From the NCBI GenBank assembly GCA_027574665.1, contig CM050690.1, positions 66,807,905 through 66,871,904 on the forward strand: 64,000 nt of DNA, given 5' to 3'. Below are positions 12,268-26,081 of this stretch, one piece after another. Every line of letters starts with the position of its first letter. Positions within the stretch are counted from its first letter, which is position 1. The stretch is from Rhynochetos jubatus. Taxonomy: Eukaryota; Chordata; Aves; Eurypygiformes; Rhynochetidae. The notes below the pieces were generated by a model. The model did not search any database. It had not been told where the DNA came from and worked only from the letters and a program-made list of their open reading frames with translations. Made by a program: the position numbers and the translations under genes.

Positions 12268-15200
12268 CCTCCAAAGTCTTGAGCTTCTGATCATGGGTCT
12301 TTCACTACCTCTGGCTTTTAAGTTACAAGGGAATAACACTACAGTACATTAGACTGCAAGTACTTTGAAAAGGAAAATAAATCTCATCTTCTATCCTGTC
12401 TGAAGACATGTAAAACAAAGTCTTCCAAAATCAGGGACCGTGCAAACATCTTTGAATTGGAGGATCAGAAATATATGTACAAGTTTCCCTTTCCATTAAT
12501 GTAAAAGACAGTTTTTAATCACCGATTCAAATTAGCACTGGCATTTGGTTCTTAGGGACTCTCATCTCACATGCCTTACTTGAAAAGCACCAAATCCACA
12601 CTGATCTCTTCATCTGAAGATACAGAATTAAGTACTGTCTGTCTCATTTCACGAGTTCAGCCCAGTGATAATACAGTAGAAAATTAATTTTAGAAGCTAA
12701 CAATGACAGTGGTTGGCTATTAACAATGGCTATTAACTTCAGATTGGTGGTCACTTGGCAGAAATGGAGAAAACATTAAAATTCTGTCCCTTGAAGCCTA
12801 TGGACTCGATGTGTGGAAAACAGATCTTCTTGCATATCTCTGTTGTTTTGAACATTAAAGCTTAAGGCTTAAAAATAAGGCTTACACTTCAGAACTTCCC
12901 TAATCAAGGAAAGATTTAAGAATTCATCAAGTGTTCTCTTGAAACAAGGCTCGAGTTTCTTGCACTGTTATCTCCTGTTCACTGTGTACCATATTACTGC
13001 ATGATTCCTTCTAAAAAATCCTGGCTACCTTTTATAATAATATATCAAACAGTTTTAGTAAGACTTGCACTGCCACCTCTGCTTTCTGTGTGGAGTAGGA
13101 ACAAGTTTAGGAAGATATCTAGGTCCATAACAAAGTATGTGAAGTGGTCTAGCAAAGTACATATTGACAGAATGAGACACAACCATAATGTAATTTCCTG
13201 GAAAAAAAATTATTTTCTTGCATTTCCTCCTGGAATCTGGGTGTATTTCTACTCAGAATTCATCTGAAAGTATAAGATCCTTTGCAGCATACCTGTCAAA
13301 GCTATGTTGTAACCCCATGAGAGGAATGACACAGGAGTATACATACAAATAACATTTTTTTTTCCCATAAACTAGTGGGTTTGAGTGGTTTATAATTTGA
13401 CTATTGTAATTTGCTTCCACTTAGAAAAAAACATGGGAAGATAAAAATTTATTGTATTATTTTTAAATGAGTAATGAAAGTTCACAAAAACATTGGGTTT
13501 TAGTTACATTTCTACTGCCCAAATTGTTTTTGTTTCTTCTGCAAATAAAGAAAAAAACCAAATTGCCATTTAAAATTATCACCCTCAGCTGAAAATTTTC
13601 CTGTGAATCATCTAGTTCTGGCCTTTATAATAATCTGGTGGTCTTTTCTATTATGAAAATCATATATTTCCTATGCTGACAGGCCTAGAGTCTAACTAGA
13701 TGGGAAACCCGCAAAGGAAGTGGAGAAGCATAAGAAACATATGAGAGACACCAACAAAGTGTTGAGAAAGAGGATCCAACAGTCTGGGAGTACAGAGGGT
13801 TTCCAAGAGGATCAGCACACACTGTGGGGTCCCTGACTCCTGCATTCAGAACAAGGGCACACACCGATGGCTCCACAGGGGGAATCAGCTCCCCTGCATA
13901 CCTTCATTTCTGTTAGTGTGCACTGCGCTGTGGTCCACATAACCATATGGACTGTATAACTGATGTGACATCAGCAGATACCTGTAGATATTAACAGCTT
14001 ATAGTAGCACTGACTAGTCATATTTTTATAATACATGGACTATACCAAGTTCGTCTGATATTAACAGTAATTTTCTCAGCCTTCTTTCTACAAAAATTCA
14101 GAATGGAAATCTGTTTTAATAAGGCATAAAGGGAAGGCTTGGCTTCCCACCTCTCATGTTTCATTAAAGAGGAAGGGAAAGAAAAATTAATAGTAAAGTA
14201 ATTTTTCAAAGCATCTTGTGTCAACTTTGGATTTTACATTGTTTATGTAAACAATACATACACACATAAACTCCGGTTTATGCAGAGTAAGCATTCCTCT
14301 GCAAGATTAGTAGCAGCATGTATGGTCTCCCACTTGGAGACTTATTCCCTATTTCTGCATTTTATTACTTTGTTAACAAATGAAGATTTCTTTGTAATTA
14401 AACTGACCATTAAAGTTCTGAAGCACGTGACCATGTCAAAATTTGCTTGTCATTTATCCACAGCCAATCAGGTTAGTATAGTAGAAGGGAGCTGTTAGCA
14501 AAGGAATAGGATAACAAAAAAAACCAACTATAAAGAAACACAGTAGTGAATTATCCCTATTCTCGAATATTGTTACACCGACAACTGGTCTGAACGGGCT
14601 GTCTCACTAGTGAAGAGCCTCTCACCCAGGAAAATTTTAAAAGTTTAAGCTTTATAAAAATTCTCCTAAAGTACTGATTAACCTGAAAATGATGTTTGAA
14701 GAGCATATATAACATGGACTATGTAGTGCACTGATTTTTTTTCATGGGAACACAAAAGCAATTTCCAGGACTGAATTTCAGTATAGGCTATTCAATATAG
14801 GCTATAAGTATTGCCTCCAGGGAAAAAATTATATTACTTCTGAAAATAGCAAGATTTCCCTTGGGCTGATATAAGGGAAATAACAGGCTTTTTAAAGGTC
14901 TAGTTTCAACATATTTTGTTTAGATAGTTTTTCAAGTAACAGTAAAATGAAGACAATACTAGTTAAGTTGCAGTTTGATATAACCAATAAAACATTTTCC
15001 CCAGTAAGGAATAAAGCCTGCTCAGTGAGTCTCTGAGTAATACCCAGGAAAACAAAGTTACCTCCGGTCTGCTCATCACTTGCTTCTCATCTTCTTCTCC
15101 ATCAGCATTAGCCCTAATTCTCTTCTAGGGCTGGCTGCAGGGTGGATGGACACACAAAGTCCAGCACTTGAGGGTAGTCTTGTTTTGAAAGCTATCTCAA

Positions 15201-15647
15201 AACAAAGCTGGCACAAGAAACAAATCCAAACCTTTTCTGTTACAGTCAAAGTGATTCTGGAGCTCTTTTCCTGCAGCCTTACCTGGATGATGTTCAATCA
15301 GAAGATGCAAAAAAGTAGTGGGCAAACTTGGCTCTCATTTCAACATCTGCATCAACTGTGTCTTTTGAGATCTGTACTTATCACTGAGAGAGCAAGAAAA
15401 CAGCTGGTAGCTGTGAAAACCAAGGGGTCTCTGGCCAACCGCATCTTAAGTGATTGGCCATTCTCATTAAACCCCTGAGCCTGTCAGAAGATACAGGACC
15501 AGGTACTGCAAGAGGTCTGAGCAGGTCACAGCCCCTGCCCATGGGGAGGTGACTGAGGGAGTTTTGCTGGGAAGAGCAAGCTAGAGGGCAGAAAAGGAAG
15601 CAAATGATCCCTTTCTCTCTTCAGGGCTTCTCCGAGGATCAGTCACC

Positions 15648-15663
15648 AAAAAAAAAAAAAAAA
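15648..15663 (+). repeat. A16 homopolymer
   Basis: A pure run of 16 A in intron 1 with no retroposed sequence recognised beside it. Confidence 0.85.
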
Positions 15664-18600
15664 GTATATCTTGATGGTGTTTTGATATGAATATATTGGA
15701 AAACTGGACACAGGTAAACCTAAAGGAATTGAAAGACATTCTTCCAGCCCATGTATTGGTGAACAATACAATGACAGTAAATTTGTGCCATTTTATTCTT
15801 TTATAGCCATGGAGGACATCCAGAGATTTCACAGAAGGTAAAAGCCATACAGTCTGTCTGTTTACCACTGATCTTCCCCTTGATATATCCCTCAGCCCCT
15901 ATTGTTCCTCCCTTGAGAGCTGCTGTTGCTAATACATCACTCTTCTTCTGCGCAGAGGACGGTATCTGCAGCCTCTGAGAGGCTGTGCTAGTGCCGATCT
16001 ACTCATCATCTGGCAGACAATACTCTCACAGGCAATTCCATTAGCAGTATCCATCTCAATGACAAAGTACGTCTCTTAAGGGACTGGTTTCCAACCACAT
16101 AGATCTAAGAGTTGCGCTGGGGCCCCTTTTTTGGCAATGGAAAGCACTGACCTAGTGCAAGTTGTGTTTTCATTACCCATTTTCTTTCAATCAGCTGGAT
16201 TGACAGAAGTTTTGCTTTAAAAAGTGGCGTGTATCCTTTCGTGACAACCATGCTGTTTTGGCTGAACTAAGAGAACTAGCAACGAATATTCAGCTTTCCA
16301 CATAAGGAAAAAGAATTGGTATTTGAAATGTGACGCTGTATTTTAAAACATTAATCTTTCAAAATCATGTTTGAGAATATTGGGAAAGGACCCTGGCAAG
16401 CTATTGGACCTCTGTGTTTAACATTATTATTGTTGTTTAAATGAGAAAAGTAATCCAGTGAAAATGAAATGATCAATTTTCATGTGAACGCCTGCAGGCA
16501 TTATTAAGATTCACAGTACAAAGTGTTGCTTTGTAATAAATTGATGTGAAAAAGGTAGTAAATACCTACTGCCTTTATAATGGAGAATGCATTTTTCATT
16601 AACAATGTTTCTCAAACAGGCTGGCTGAACTGATTTTGTCCCTAAATACATACCCACAGGTTAAATGCTCCAGCATTTTCCAGTGGCAGCATCCATCCTC
16701 CTATACTTCAGCAGCAGGCAAAATAACCCTGATTAAATTAATCAGTGTCTTCTGCTACTGTTGTGCTCATTATCAACCCTCTAACATCGTATGTTCTGAA
16801 GATATATCCTTAAGTGCAATAATTGTAGGCATTGGTACATTTGCAAGTATAATCAACATGGGTTATCAAAAGCATTTTTCATGCATAACAAATAGTGCAA
16901 ATTACTAAAGCAATAAAAGAAATATCTAAGATCTACAGCACGTCGATCTACATGATGTAATATTTCATTAACATAATTAGAAGCAGATTTATAATACTTT
17001 AATTTTTCACCTTTTTTTTATCTAAAGGAGACCCAGAGATAGTCTGCTGCTTCCTGCAGAAAGCTTGTGCCCTGGCTGGCAAAATGTCAGGTGAAATTGG
17101 ACTATGCAATGAAGAAAATGTTATTGTAGATGTGATACTCCCTTTAGAAATCTTGTTGATGGCACACAGGCTGTGTAAGCACAGACAATCATGAATTGTA
17201 CTTAATTAGCATGACAAAGTGTCAGCATTGGCGTGACATTTAACCCACACAGTATTAAATGAGCACAACACAAGTATACTTTTTGGTTCATCATAATTTG
17301 AAAAAAAAAGAAAAACAACAAAAGGGGATGCTTAAGGAACACGATATCTATATAGTTGCATTGGTTTCCTCAAAAAATAAAATAATGCAGTATTTATTTT
17401 CTCTTTGTTTGGGAAGAGAAATCCTGTGAGTTTTCAAATTTTCTCTTGACAAAGAAATGTAAAGATTGCCATTAGATTTCCATCAGAAGCTCCCGCTGTC
17501 TTGCACGACAGGCAGAGTTGCATTATTTTCGTTTTTTCCCGTATGAATCATGATACATTTTAAGTCTGGCACATTTCATTTTCTAAGGAAGTTACACTAA
17601 AAGGACAACCCTTACTAGATGTTAATTAACTGACCTATGCCTGATGATAGTTCTGACTTGTGCAAGTGCACAAGTATTGCTTCGTCACTTAAGAAAAAGT
17701 TACTTACCTGTGGAGAGCAGGAGTAATAAATAATGTTTGGGCTGATCCTGTATTCACTGGGACAAAGAGCAAAATTCTGACTGATTTCCAAAAGGAGCAA
17801 TTTTGGATACAAGACATTTCTTGCTACAAGTTCAATTTATATTTGAAGACTCCAGCAGTGAAAAGGGATGTTCAGTAATGCTGAACTATTAAGTTCAGCT
17901 GTATTTGTCAGTTTGAGCACAGTTTTTAACTTAGTGATTGTGGTCCTTACAGCACTTTTTTGAGATGGCTATAATTCTACAAAGTTACATTACTCTGTAG
18001 TTCATAAGACATTAAGCTGAAAAATGCGAATTTTAAAATAGGGATACTTAAAATATATAGTATTATAAACATATATTTTAAAAGTCATATATAAGGAATA
18101 TGCACAATAACATGAGTAGCGAACTCAGCCATGTAAATAAATCCAAATTGCACAAAACTTAGAAAGGGAAATGTTTGTTTTCTGTGCAAATTATATAATT
18201 TCTTCTTAGTAGTTGACATCACAAAGTATTTCACCTTGACTTACAGCTTCCGTTTCAGGTCCTTTGTGAATCCTCACAAATGAGCACATTTTGCATACTG
18301 TTCCAACATGCTCCCTAAAGGGAAAACTACTTCCCTTGCACAGAAGAGTAAAATTAATTTGGGGGAAGAAAAAAAAAAAAGATCAACAATGACCTGATCA
18401 TGCAAGCTCTCCTAACATGGCATTTACTGGACGGCCACTGTAAACCTGGCTACTCAGGTGAGTGTTTAGAAGAATTGACTGCTTCATACTCGCCTTTCAC
18501 ATAAAATCGGGATAACCAGGATAAACTTTATGGAATGAAGCTATCAAAAGTTCTTCCCAGCACACGGGTTGTATATTCCTCTACAGCTACATATTTCTAT

Positions 18601-18779
18601 TTGGGCTTGACCATTTTTAGCCAATGCCTTGACCCATTTTACACCCTCCCTTGTGCTCAACACTGCTGCAAAGGATGGGCAGTGAGCAGTCCCTGAACCC
18701 AACGCCCTGAAACCAACCTAACGTATCGTGTGAGAATAGCAAGACACAGCAACGCAGCTGAAACAAGAGAGAATACACG

Positions 18780-19640
18780 GTCTGTCAGTCTTAATCCTTT
18801 TTAATATTCTGCTTCACACCAGAGAGGATTTAATTGTTTCCTAAATGGCTCTAGGGCCTCTGAATGAGGAAACTTGTCTAACAGAGCAGACATTTATTTG
18901 AAAGAATCTTTGTAATAAATATTGATCTATCATATCCGTAGATCATTCTGGAGACACAGCAATCTCTCCTTGCCTAATTAAACAGTGCTAATATGAAAAT
19001 GTGGGCCAAGCCCACAAGGCACAACAGATCTGCAGGAGTGTGGAAATGCCTGGAAGTCGTGAGCTCTGGGAAGAGAGGCACAGGAACCCTGCCTGCATGC
19101 TAATGAACTCCACCAGATCGTAATCCATACAGATGCAATTTAAATTCCCTTCCACAACTTCAGCCTCAAAGTCTTCTAATTAACCCTCAGCCGTGAGATA
19201 AGCAGCCATGCAGAGGCGGGGATGGCACAGCAGAGGTGACAAAAGGCAAAAGACTACTCCATGCCGCTTCTCTTCCCCCAGGATTTGAAGGTTGTGTCAG
19301 TCACTAAGCCAAACTCAGAGGGGTAATCAAACTGCCATTTACTTCATCTCCCCGTGGCATTTTAACTTTTACCCTGTAAGCATTCCTGGATTTAGGACTG
19401 GGAAGAACGTTTTAGTAATCATAAAGCCCACATTACCACAGACACGCGGCAGCGCTTAAAAGCATTTCACTTCCACTTGACATGGAGCTTTGTTAGAGAT
19501 GGCAGACAATATTTCACCAGCTTGGCTTATGCTTTGCACAGGCACTCAGCTTCCTACAGGGGTTTAGGTCTAATGGAAGTCAGCTGATTTATTGCCAACT
19601 CCAGCACCGCCCAGACTCACAAGGAAACCATAGCAGAGAA
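18780..19640. promoter_or_regulatory. Candidate conserved noncoding element in MAP1B intron 1
   Basis: This stretch has balanced composition, no simple repeat and no CR1, and a high density of homeodomain-type cores (ATGCTAAT at 19097-19104, TAATTAA near 19179, GTAATCA motifs near 19325 and 19416). This texture is typical of conserved developmental enhancers. Whether it is conserved cannot be tested here; confidence is low. Confidence 0.3.
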
Positions 19641-19947
19641 TTGCTGGGCTTTATTTCAAGTGGTGCCACAGCAACCCAGCAGTGCTGCATTTCATTTTAT
19701 GTGGGAGCCTGTTATAGACTATAGACCAGCTCTCCACAACCATTTCCCTCCAACTGTCCATAGATAGGATCTACAAACTGCAATTCTTCAACAGCACTCC
19801 AATGCTGCCCTTACATATAATATGGTTGATGTGGAGGGACCTTTAAGTTTTCAGCAAAATTATTCATAATTTACACTTGGTAAAAGCGGAATTTGTCAGT
19901 GTGATGTAGGAATCACAACGTAAGATAAACTGCTGGCTGTTTTTGAG

Positions 19948-19978
19948 AGGTTTTGGGTTTTGTTTGTTGGGGTTTCTT
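19948..19978 (+). repeat. G/T-rich low-complexity tract
   Basis: Alternating runs of G and T of the TTTTGGG / TTTGTTGGGG type, short version of the tracts near 21.5 and 49 kb. Confidence 0.7.
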
Positions 19979-21465
19979 TAATAACCGGTAACAGACAGCT
20001 GCTCCCAGTGAGCAGCCAGAGCCCTGCTACGTTGCCCACAATTAAATCAACTGAAAAGTATTTGAATGTCCATTTACCAGTAGTCAGGTAGCAAAAGGTT
20101 TTCCCCATGCAGGTATTCAGTGTCATGAAATGGTCCTTCAAGTTGTTGGTTTGTTTTTTTAATACAACTCAGACATCTGAAGGAGTTACACAAATTGGTG
20201 AATGGCTAATCTCAGCTTTTCATCTTTAGTGTTATTTTCAAATCAAGTTGAATGATTCCTATAGTGATTACTTCTAACATCTGGCTGGTAGCTTATTTGA
20301 AGAGAGTTGGTGGCCTCATTTTGAATTCTAATGAAGACCATGCTGCATAAATCAGATGTTAAGATTCCCTGCTGGCACACTTGGCAGAGCAGTACTCAAT
20401 GGGAAGCTGAAGCAAGACAAAAAGAATTAAATGTTCCTATAAATGAATAATCCAGATCAACGATTGTCCACAGCTTCCAAGTGTGATAGCCTCAGTCAGT
20501 CTCCATGTAACTGAGGGGCAAAGTTAGAGACTAAACTTCAGATCTTTGGTTTAGAATATATCATGTGTTCTACACTCACTTAAAAAGCCATGATGTTTTT
20601 GTCTCATCCCAAAAGGCCACACTGAGATTTAACTTCTATGAACAAGTATTTTTAGACAGACAATACTGAAATGCTTTGTCCACCTATATTCCTATACTCC
20701 TAACAGGCAGTCATAGCACAGACTGAGACATGGGAAAAAACCTGAGATATACTGAACTTGACAAGTGAGTCAGAGTCTACTTGATTAGGTCTCAGGTCTT
20801 TCATTCCATGCTGTGCTCTAAATTCATCAGGGGAGAAGAGGCACTACTACATGTTTTAGTGTGGTTATACTGCAGCTTCAAAACAGGGGAAACTCACATC
20901 TGTTAGAGGCATCCTGAAAATGATCTGTAAAACTAATTTAACAAGTACTTCCACAGTTGCACCGAGAGCATGTGTTAATATATGCACAAATATAGCTGTA
21001 TGTCTGATGGTCTTGCTTTTCTCCCTACTGGCTTGAGCTTATGTAATGTTAAGCTTTTTCATAAATGATGACTATCTGTGGTCTTCAAACTGAGACAGCT
21101 CTTGCCTTGCATGAGCTCTACTCTGCTTTTCCTCCATTGACTATGAGAGATTTGAAGTTTGCCGAGCTTATTTCACACTGAGGGATTTGTCCTTCACAGT
21201 CAACAGAGCTGAATTGTCTGAAATCTAAACTCCAAGCAAGATCTCAGAGCAAAACAGAAACATATGTTTCACATTAAGTACTGTGACCTAAAAACAGTAC
21301 AAAAGTATTCATGCTGGCTTTAGTATGTGTTCGTTTACTGCACGGCAGTGAGTATGGGCATTGAGAATGCCATCTACTGGCAAAAAAAGCACCAAGGGAG
21401 CATGATTCCGTGGCAGGCGATTTCCAAAAAAGGAAAAGGGTAAGAAAACATGATGTGGGTCATTA

Positions 21466-21510
21466 GTTTGTTTGGGGTTTGTTTTGGTTTGGTTTTTTCT
21501 TTTTTTTTTT
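21466..21510 (+). repeat. G/T-rich tract ending in poly-T
   Basis: GTTTGTTTGGGG-type repeats followed by a T run broken by one C. Same texture as the tracts at 48979 and 49324. Confidence 0.8.
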
Positions 21511-24193
21511 AATTGCTCATTTCAAGTTTTTTAAATCAAGTAGCTGTAACTGCATGATATGATGCTGAATTTTATGTAGAAACTTCTGTGGGAACGAGTT
21601 TCGAACCTGAAGTATATTATTATAACTTAATTTTGTACTGGAAAAGGATAATGTTTGAAAATAGTAACAATTTAAAAGATATCAGAGATGATGAGAAAAT
21701 ATGAATAGAGCTGCAAGACTGAGATTGCTTGTACTTTCCTATGCTTCCTCTCATTTCACATATGCTCAAAAATTACTCTCAAGAGTTCTTTAAATATTTG
21801 GTAAGAATATTCAGTCTAAACCTTTGACATTAAAATCTGGAGAAGCAACAAATTCAGCAGTGAATCTGTTTGGTTTTGTGCCTTCAGCAATAGCAAGCAT
21901 GATTCCAAGCTTTACGTGGCCAATTCGTGATTTCATCACAGTCATCTTGGTGGAGAATATTTGCCCTGTTAACTCTACTTACAAAGCAGTAACTGTTGCC
22001 GTAGTACTATGGCAAGACAGATCCACCGCATCCCTGCTGGTCTGAAAACTTCTTTTATTTTCCCCCAGTGATTACTGATGAGATTTTTTTATTGTGTTCA
22101 GCCCACATCTAGCCAGCAACCAAGCTACCTAGACTATCTAATGAAAAAGAGTCTAACACTGACCTAATAGTCTCTGACAGCAACCCATCCTTGCAAGCGA
22201 GTCACAGACATGCAATAATACAGGAAATAATACTTGGTGGGGTTCATCAAGGACTTTGGTCTAAATCTAATTTGATCATTGCCTAGATTAAGGTAACAAT
22301 CACTGACAAAGAGAACAATCTGTTCAAAAAGATGACCAGCAAAAAAGTTGTAACAGAAGTAGCTAGCCTCTAACATTTTTAACAGCAGAGAGAAGCCAGA
22401 ATTAGGAGGAAAACTTACAAACATCATCTGTGAGCAGAGACAACCCTGATCACAGCTTTTTCTAAAGTCATCTCTTAAAAAACTAAACATTCCTTTATTC
22501 TTAGCTGTGGTGTGGCTCCAAGAAACGCAGCAAGCCCAGAAGCGCCAGTACTGACAAGATACCGTTCACATTTTACCACTGAATTACCGTGACTTACTGT
22601 GGCACATAAAACGACTGCAGGAGGAACAGCACGGGGAAAGGAAGGAAAGTGTCATCTAGGATGAACACAAGCTTCTCTGTAGTCTTGAAAACATCTGCTA
22701 ATATAAAACCTCAGCATTTCTCTCATTTTAGGAACTCAAAAGGGAACATGATACAATGTTTAAAATATGCTGAAGACAAAAAAAAATAAATCAGGAAAAT
22801 GGGAAAAATAGTTTTGGACATGAGTGTCAAAGAATAAAGCCCTTGATCTATGCCTGATCCAAGCAAAAACTGCCCTTGCAGAGACACCAAAGCTGTCTCT
22901 GAAACACAGCAGACAACTCAGAGCTGCGGCACAGAAAAACACTGATGTGATAAGACCCTCCTGATGGTCTTCTGAGACGTTCATCATGCTGAGACCATTC
23001 TGCCCACAGGGACTGAAGTCTGGGGCTGCACTGTCCTGGGCAGAGGTACCAGCTCATCTGGAGCTGGTAGGGTAGCTCTACATAGGACTGCCTTGCACCA
23101 CCACTCTTTCGCTTCCAATAGTGAAGGAAAGCTTTTGGAGCGGCCCCTTCTTTTAAAGTCATCCCTGCTTTTTTTGTGACAAGTCAAGATGAGAAGACAG
23201 AGAATGTTACCGTGCCAGGACCAGAACATTGCCTGGGGGCTAAACATACTACACTAATTACAACCCCCGTTGGAAAGCAGCAGGCACTGTGTTAAAAAAA
23301 CATTTGATTGTCAAAGCACTCTAGGAAGGACACAGGTAACTTCATAGATGCTCAGCTGCCTCCAGTATCAGCCCTTGAGTTAGAGAAACATCAACTCTGC
23401 AAATACATAACACGCTGTGTGAAATGAAAAACAGTAGGCACCTGTAAAATAAAGTAAATCTCTAAGTTTCTTGCAGATTCTCTGAAAGAAACTGATTCCT
23501 TGGTCTGGAATTTGTTTTCTGTTTAAACCAATTTAATTACAAAGGGAGTACACAGGTCATGAAACAATTCAGAAGTCAAAACCATACATTTTTATGTAAG
23601 TATGGCTCTAATGCAAGGTTGCATTATACTGTTCAATAGACTGAATAATAAGTCTATACTGTGTAAGGAAATCTGAAAGTTTTGTATCTCCTCTTTACTG
23701 TGATTACTGTCTATAAAGGGTTGTGGAGGACCCACACCCATCAGCACAGCCTAGTAATTGAGTTTTCCCCTCTCAACGGCTCCTTCTAACAGATTAATAC
23801 TATCAGATCCTCATGCTCAACACAAAATGGGAATGTTGACAAGGTCTCCTTCCACATGATAATCCCCTACTTGACATGCAGTGACATTATCCCACCAAAG
23901 CTGGAGACAAATTGTAATTCTTGTTGTAATTACAGGCTTTAATAGGTATAGAGGGTTGTTAGGTGCAGAGCAACTATTCCCACTAGGGGCTCTTCATGAA
24001 CAGTTGGTGCAGCCAAACTATTTAGGCAGTTGGGATAGTGCTATAATCAAAGGAGCCCATCCTCACTTTTTAAGAGTAATTTAAATAATACACCATCCCC
24101 ATTTGGATTTCTTTTTGGTGATTTCCATGTCTTCCATGTGAAGAAAGATATGTTGAAAGGCAGTATGTTTTTCATTTGATCCAGCAATTCATG

Positions 24194-24209
24194 AAAAAAA
24201 AAAAAAAAA
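24194..24209 (+). repeat. A-rich homopolymer
   Basis: A run of about 16 A in intron 1. No parent retroposon was recognised upstream of it. Confidence 0.8.
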
Positions 24210-24964
24210 GACCATGTCAAGCTTTTCTATATATAATGAATTGAAATGTTAAAAGAATGGCATTCAGTAATATAATTATTGAAAAACTGGAAAGAAAGAT
24301 TAAAACGTATGAAGTTGCTAGGAAATGTTAAACGTACAAAAACTTAATTAGTATTGAAAAATATTTAAATCTTCCAAGTCTAATGAACTTTTAGAATCTG
24401 AGCTTTGCAGCTAGTAATGATAAGTTTGAAAAATCCAATAGTGCTAGACAAATAATTATGAGTAATGCCATTAAATTATTAGCTTGTGACAAGCATTAAA
24501 TCCTATCGGAGATACTCTTGAAGGAACTGTACTCTATATCTATTTAAAGTACTGGTCACATAGAAAATAATTTTTTATTCACTTTTTCAGTTTAGATAAA
24601 CTCACAGATTCTAGAAGACCAAGAAAACTTCAGGACACAGCCTGAGGTTAAGAAAGCATGCTGGATGGCCATAATACCCATGCCACGACATGTGCTGGAT
24701 GTTTCAAAGCCTCAAGATCAGAAGCAAGATTCCTCTAGCTGGGGTCTCTTCTCAGGAGTCAGTCAGACTTCATCCAGTATTTCTCAGAAGTCCAACGACA
24801 GTGCCAGAAAAAAAACATGACTTGAACACAAAAAGATGACAGCAAGGCTTTCTTCTTCCCTGTTTTAATATCTTTTTAGTCTATTGTGTGTGTACGGCAC
24901 AGTTTTCATGATCTCAACTTCCTCACACTTACAGTGATCCAGGAAACTTCCATCCTTTCCCGAC

Positions 24965-26081
24965 AGAATCACAGAATGGTTTGGGTTGGAAAGGACCTTA
25001 AAGATCACCTAGTTCCAACCCCCCTGCCATGGGCAGGGACACCCACTGCTAGACCAGGTTGCTCAAAGCCTCATCCAGCCTGGCCTTGAACACTTCCAGG
25101 GATGGGGCATCCACAGCTTCTCTGGGCAACCTGTCCCAGTGCCTCACCACTCTCTCTGGGAAGAATTTCTTCCCGATGTCCAATCCAAATCTCCCTGCTT
25201 TCAATTTAAACCTGTTACCCCTTGCCTGTCACTACAGGCCCCTATAAAAAGTCCCCCCCAGCTTTCTTGTAGGCCCCTTCAGGTACTGGAAGGTGCTATA
25301 AGGTCTCCCTGGAGCCTTCTCTTCTCCAGCTTGAACAAGCCCAACTCTCTCAGCCTGTCCCCATAGCAGAGGTGCTCCAGCCCTCTGAGCATCTTTGTGG
25401 CCTCCTCTGGGCTTGGTCCAACAGGTCAATACCCTTCTTATTTTGGGAGACCCAGAGCTGGTCACAGTACTCCAGGTGGGATGTCAGTAGAGACCCTCAG
25501 CACAGGAGGCAAATCCCCTCCCTCAACCTGCTGGCCACGCTTCTCTGGATACAGCCCAGGTTGGCTTTCTGGGCTGCCAGCACACACTGCAAGCTCATGT
25601 CCAGCTCTGCATCCACCAGTACCCCCAAGTCCTTCTCCTCAGGGCTGCTCTCCATCCATTCTCCACCCAGCCTGTCCCTGTGCTTGGGATTGCCCCGACC
25701 AGTGTGCAGGACCTTGCACTTGGCCTTATTGATCTCCACAAGGTTGACAGTGGCCCACCTCTCCAACCTGTCAAGGTCCCTCTGGATGGCATCCCTTCCC
25801 TCCTGTGTGTCGACTGCACCACACAGCTTGATAGCTTGATGTCATCAGCAAACTTTGAGTGTACTCAATCCCACTGTCCATATCACTAAGATGTTAAACA
25901 GTAACATTCCCAACACTGATCCCTGAGGAACGCCACTTGTCACTGGTCTCCACTCAGACAGGCATCAGCCATTGACCACAATTCTCAGAGTGCAACCATT
26001 CAGCCAGTTCTTTATCCACCAGGTGGTCCATCCATCAAATCCATGCCTCTCCATTTTAGAGACAAGGATGTCTCTAAAATG
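24965..26081 (-). mobile_element. CR1 LINE, 5'-truncated copy 1 (in MAP1B intron 1)
   Basis: On the minus strand this is the 3' part of a CR1 retrotransposon: reverse-transcriptase C-terminal half followed by the 3' UTR, ending in ATTCTGTGATTCTG at the left edge. Recognisable pieces include [15 protein letters not shown], a KFADD-type catalytic box near 25840-25858, [23 protein letters not shown] and [15 protein letters not shown]. Stops and frameshifts break the frame, and a short local duplication (AGCTTGAT repeated near 25827-25843) lies just beside the catalytic box. It has the same orientation as MAP1B. The 5' truncation falls close to the equivalent position in copy 2. It is non-functional. 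The left end is sharp; the right end is set by loss of similarity next to a hairpin. Confidence 0.95.
26052..26081. repeat. Perfect 13-bp inverted repeat at the 5' junction of CR1 copy 1
   Basis: CATTTTAGAGACA (26052-26064) and TGTCTCTAAAATG (26069-26081) are exact reverse complements with a 4-base loop AGGA. The left arm is normal CR1 coding sequence (SKM codons); the right arm lies exactly where CR1 similarity stops. This suggests the right arm is an inverted copy made during insertion. Confidence 0.9.

Larger units (their letters stand above)
1..24964. other. MAP1B intron 1, distal part: no gene seen
   Basis: AT-rich sequence with stops in all frames; the longest frames (about 80-130 residues, such as 11409-11741, 15080-15478 and 13001-13267) show no family motif and are judged chance. 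Small repeats and candidate regulatory stretches are listed separately. No exon, tRNA-like or ERV-like structure was recognised. Confidence 0.6.

Noticed and set aside
15080..15478. 132-residue plus-strand frame in intron 1
   Set aside because: No motif or family resemblance, ordinary intron composition, and no splice context that would support an exon.
16081..16140. GGTTTCCAACC motif resembling a hAT transposon end
   Set aside because: Only one end is seen; no matching inverted terminal copy or target duplication was found nearby.
25372..25839. 155-residue plus-strand frame
   Set aside because: It is the antisense of the reverse-transcriptase remnant of CR1 copy 1.
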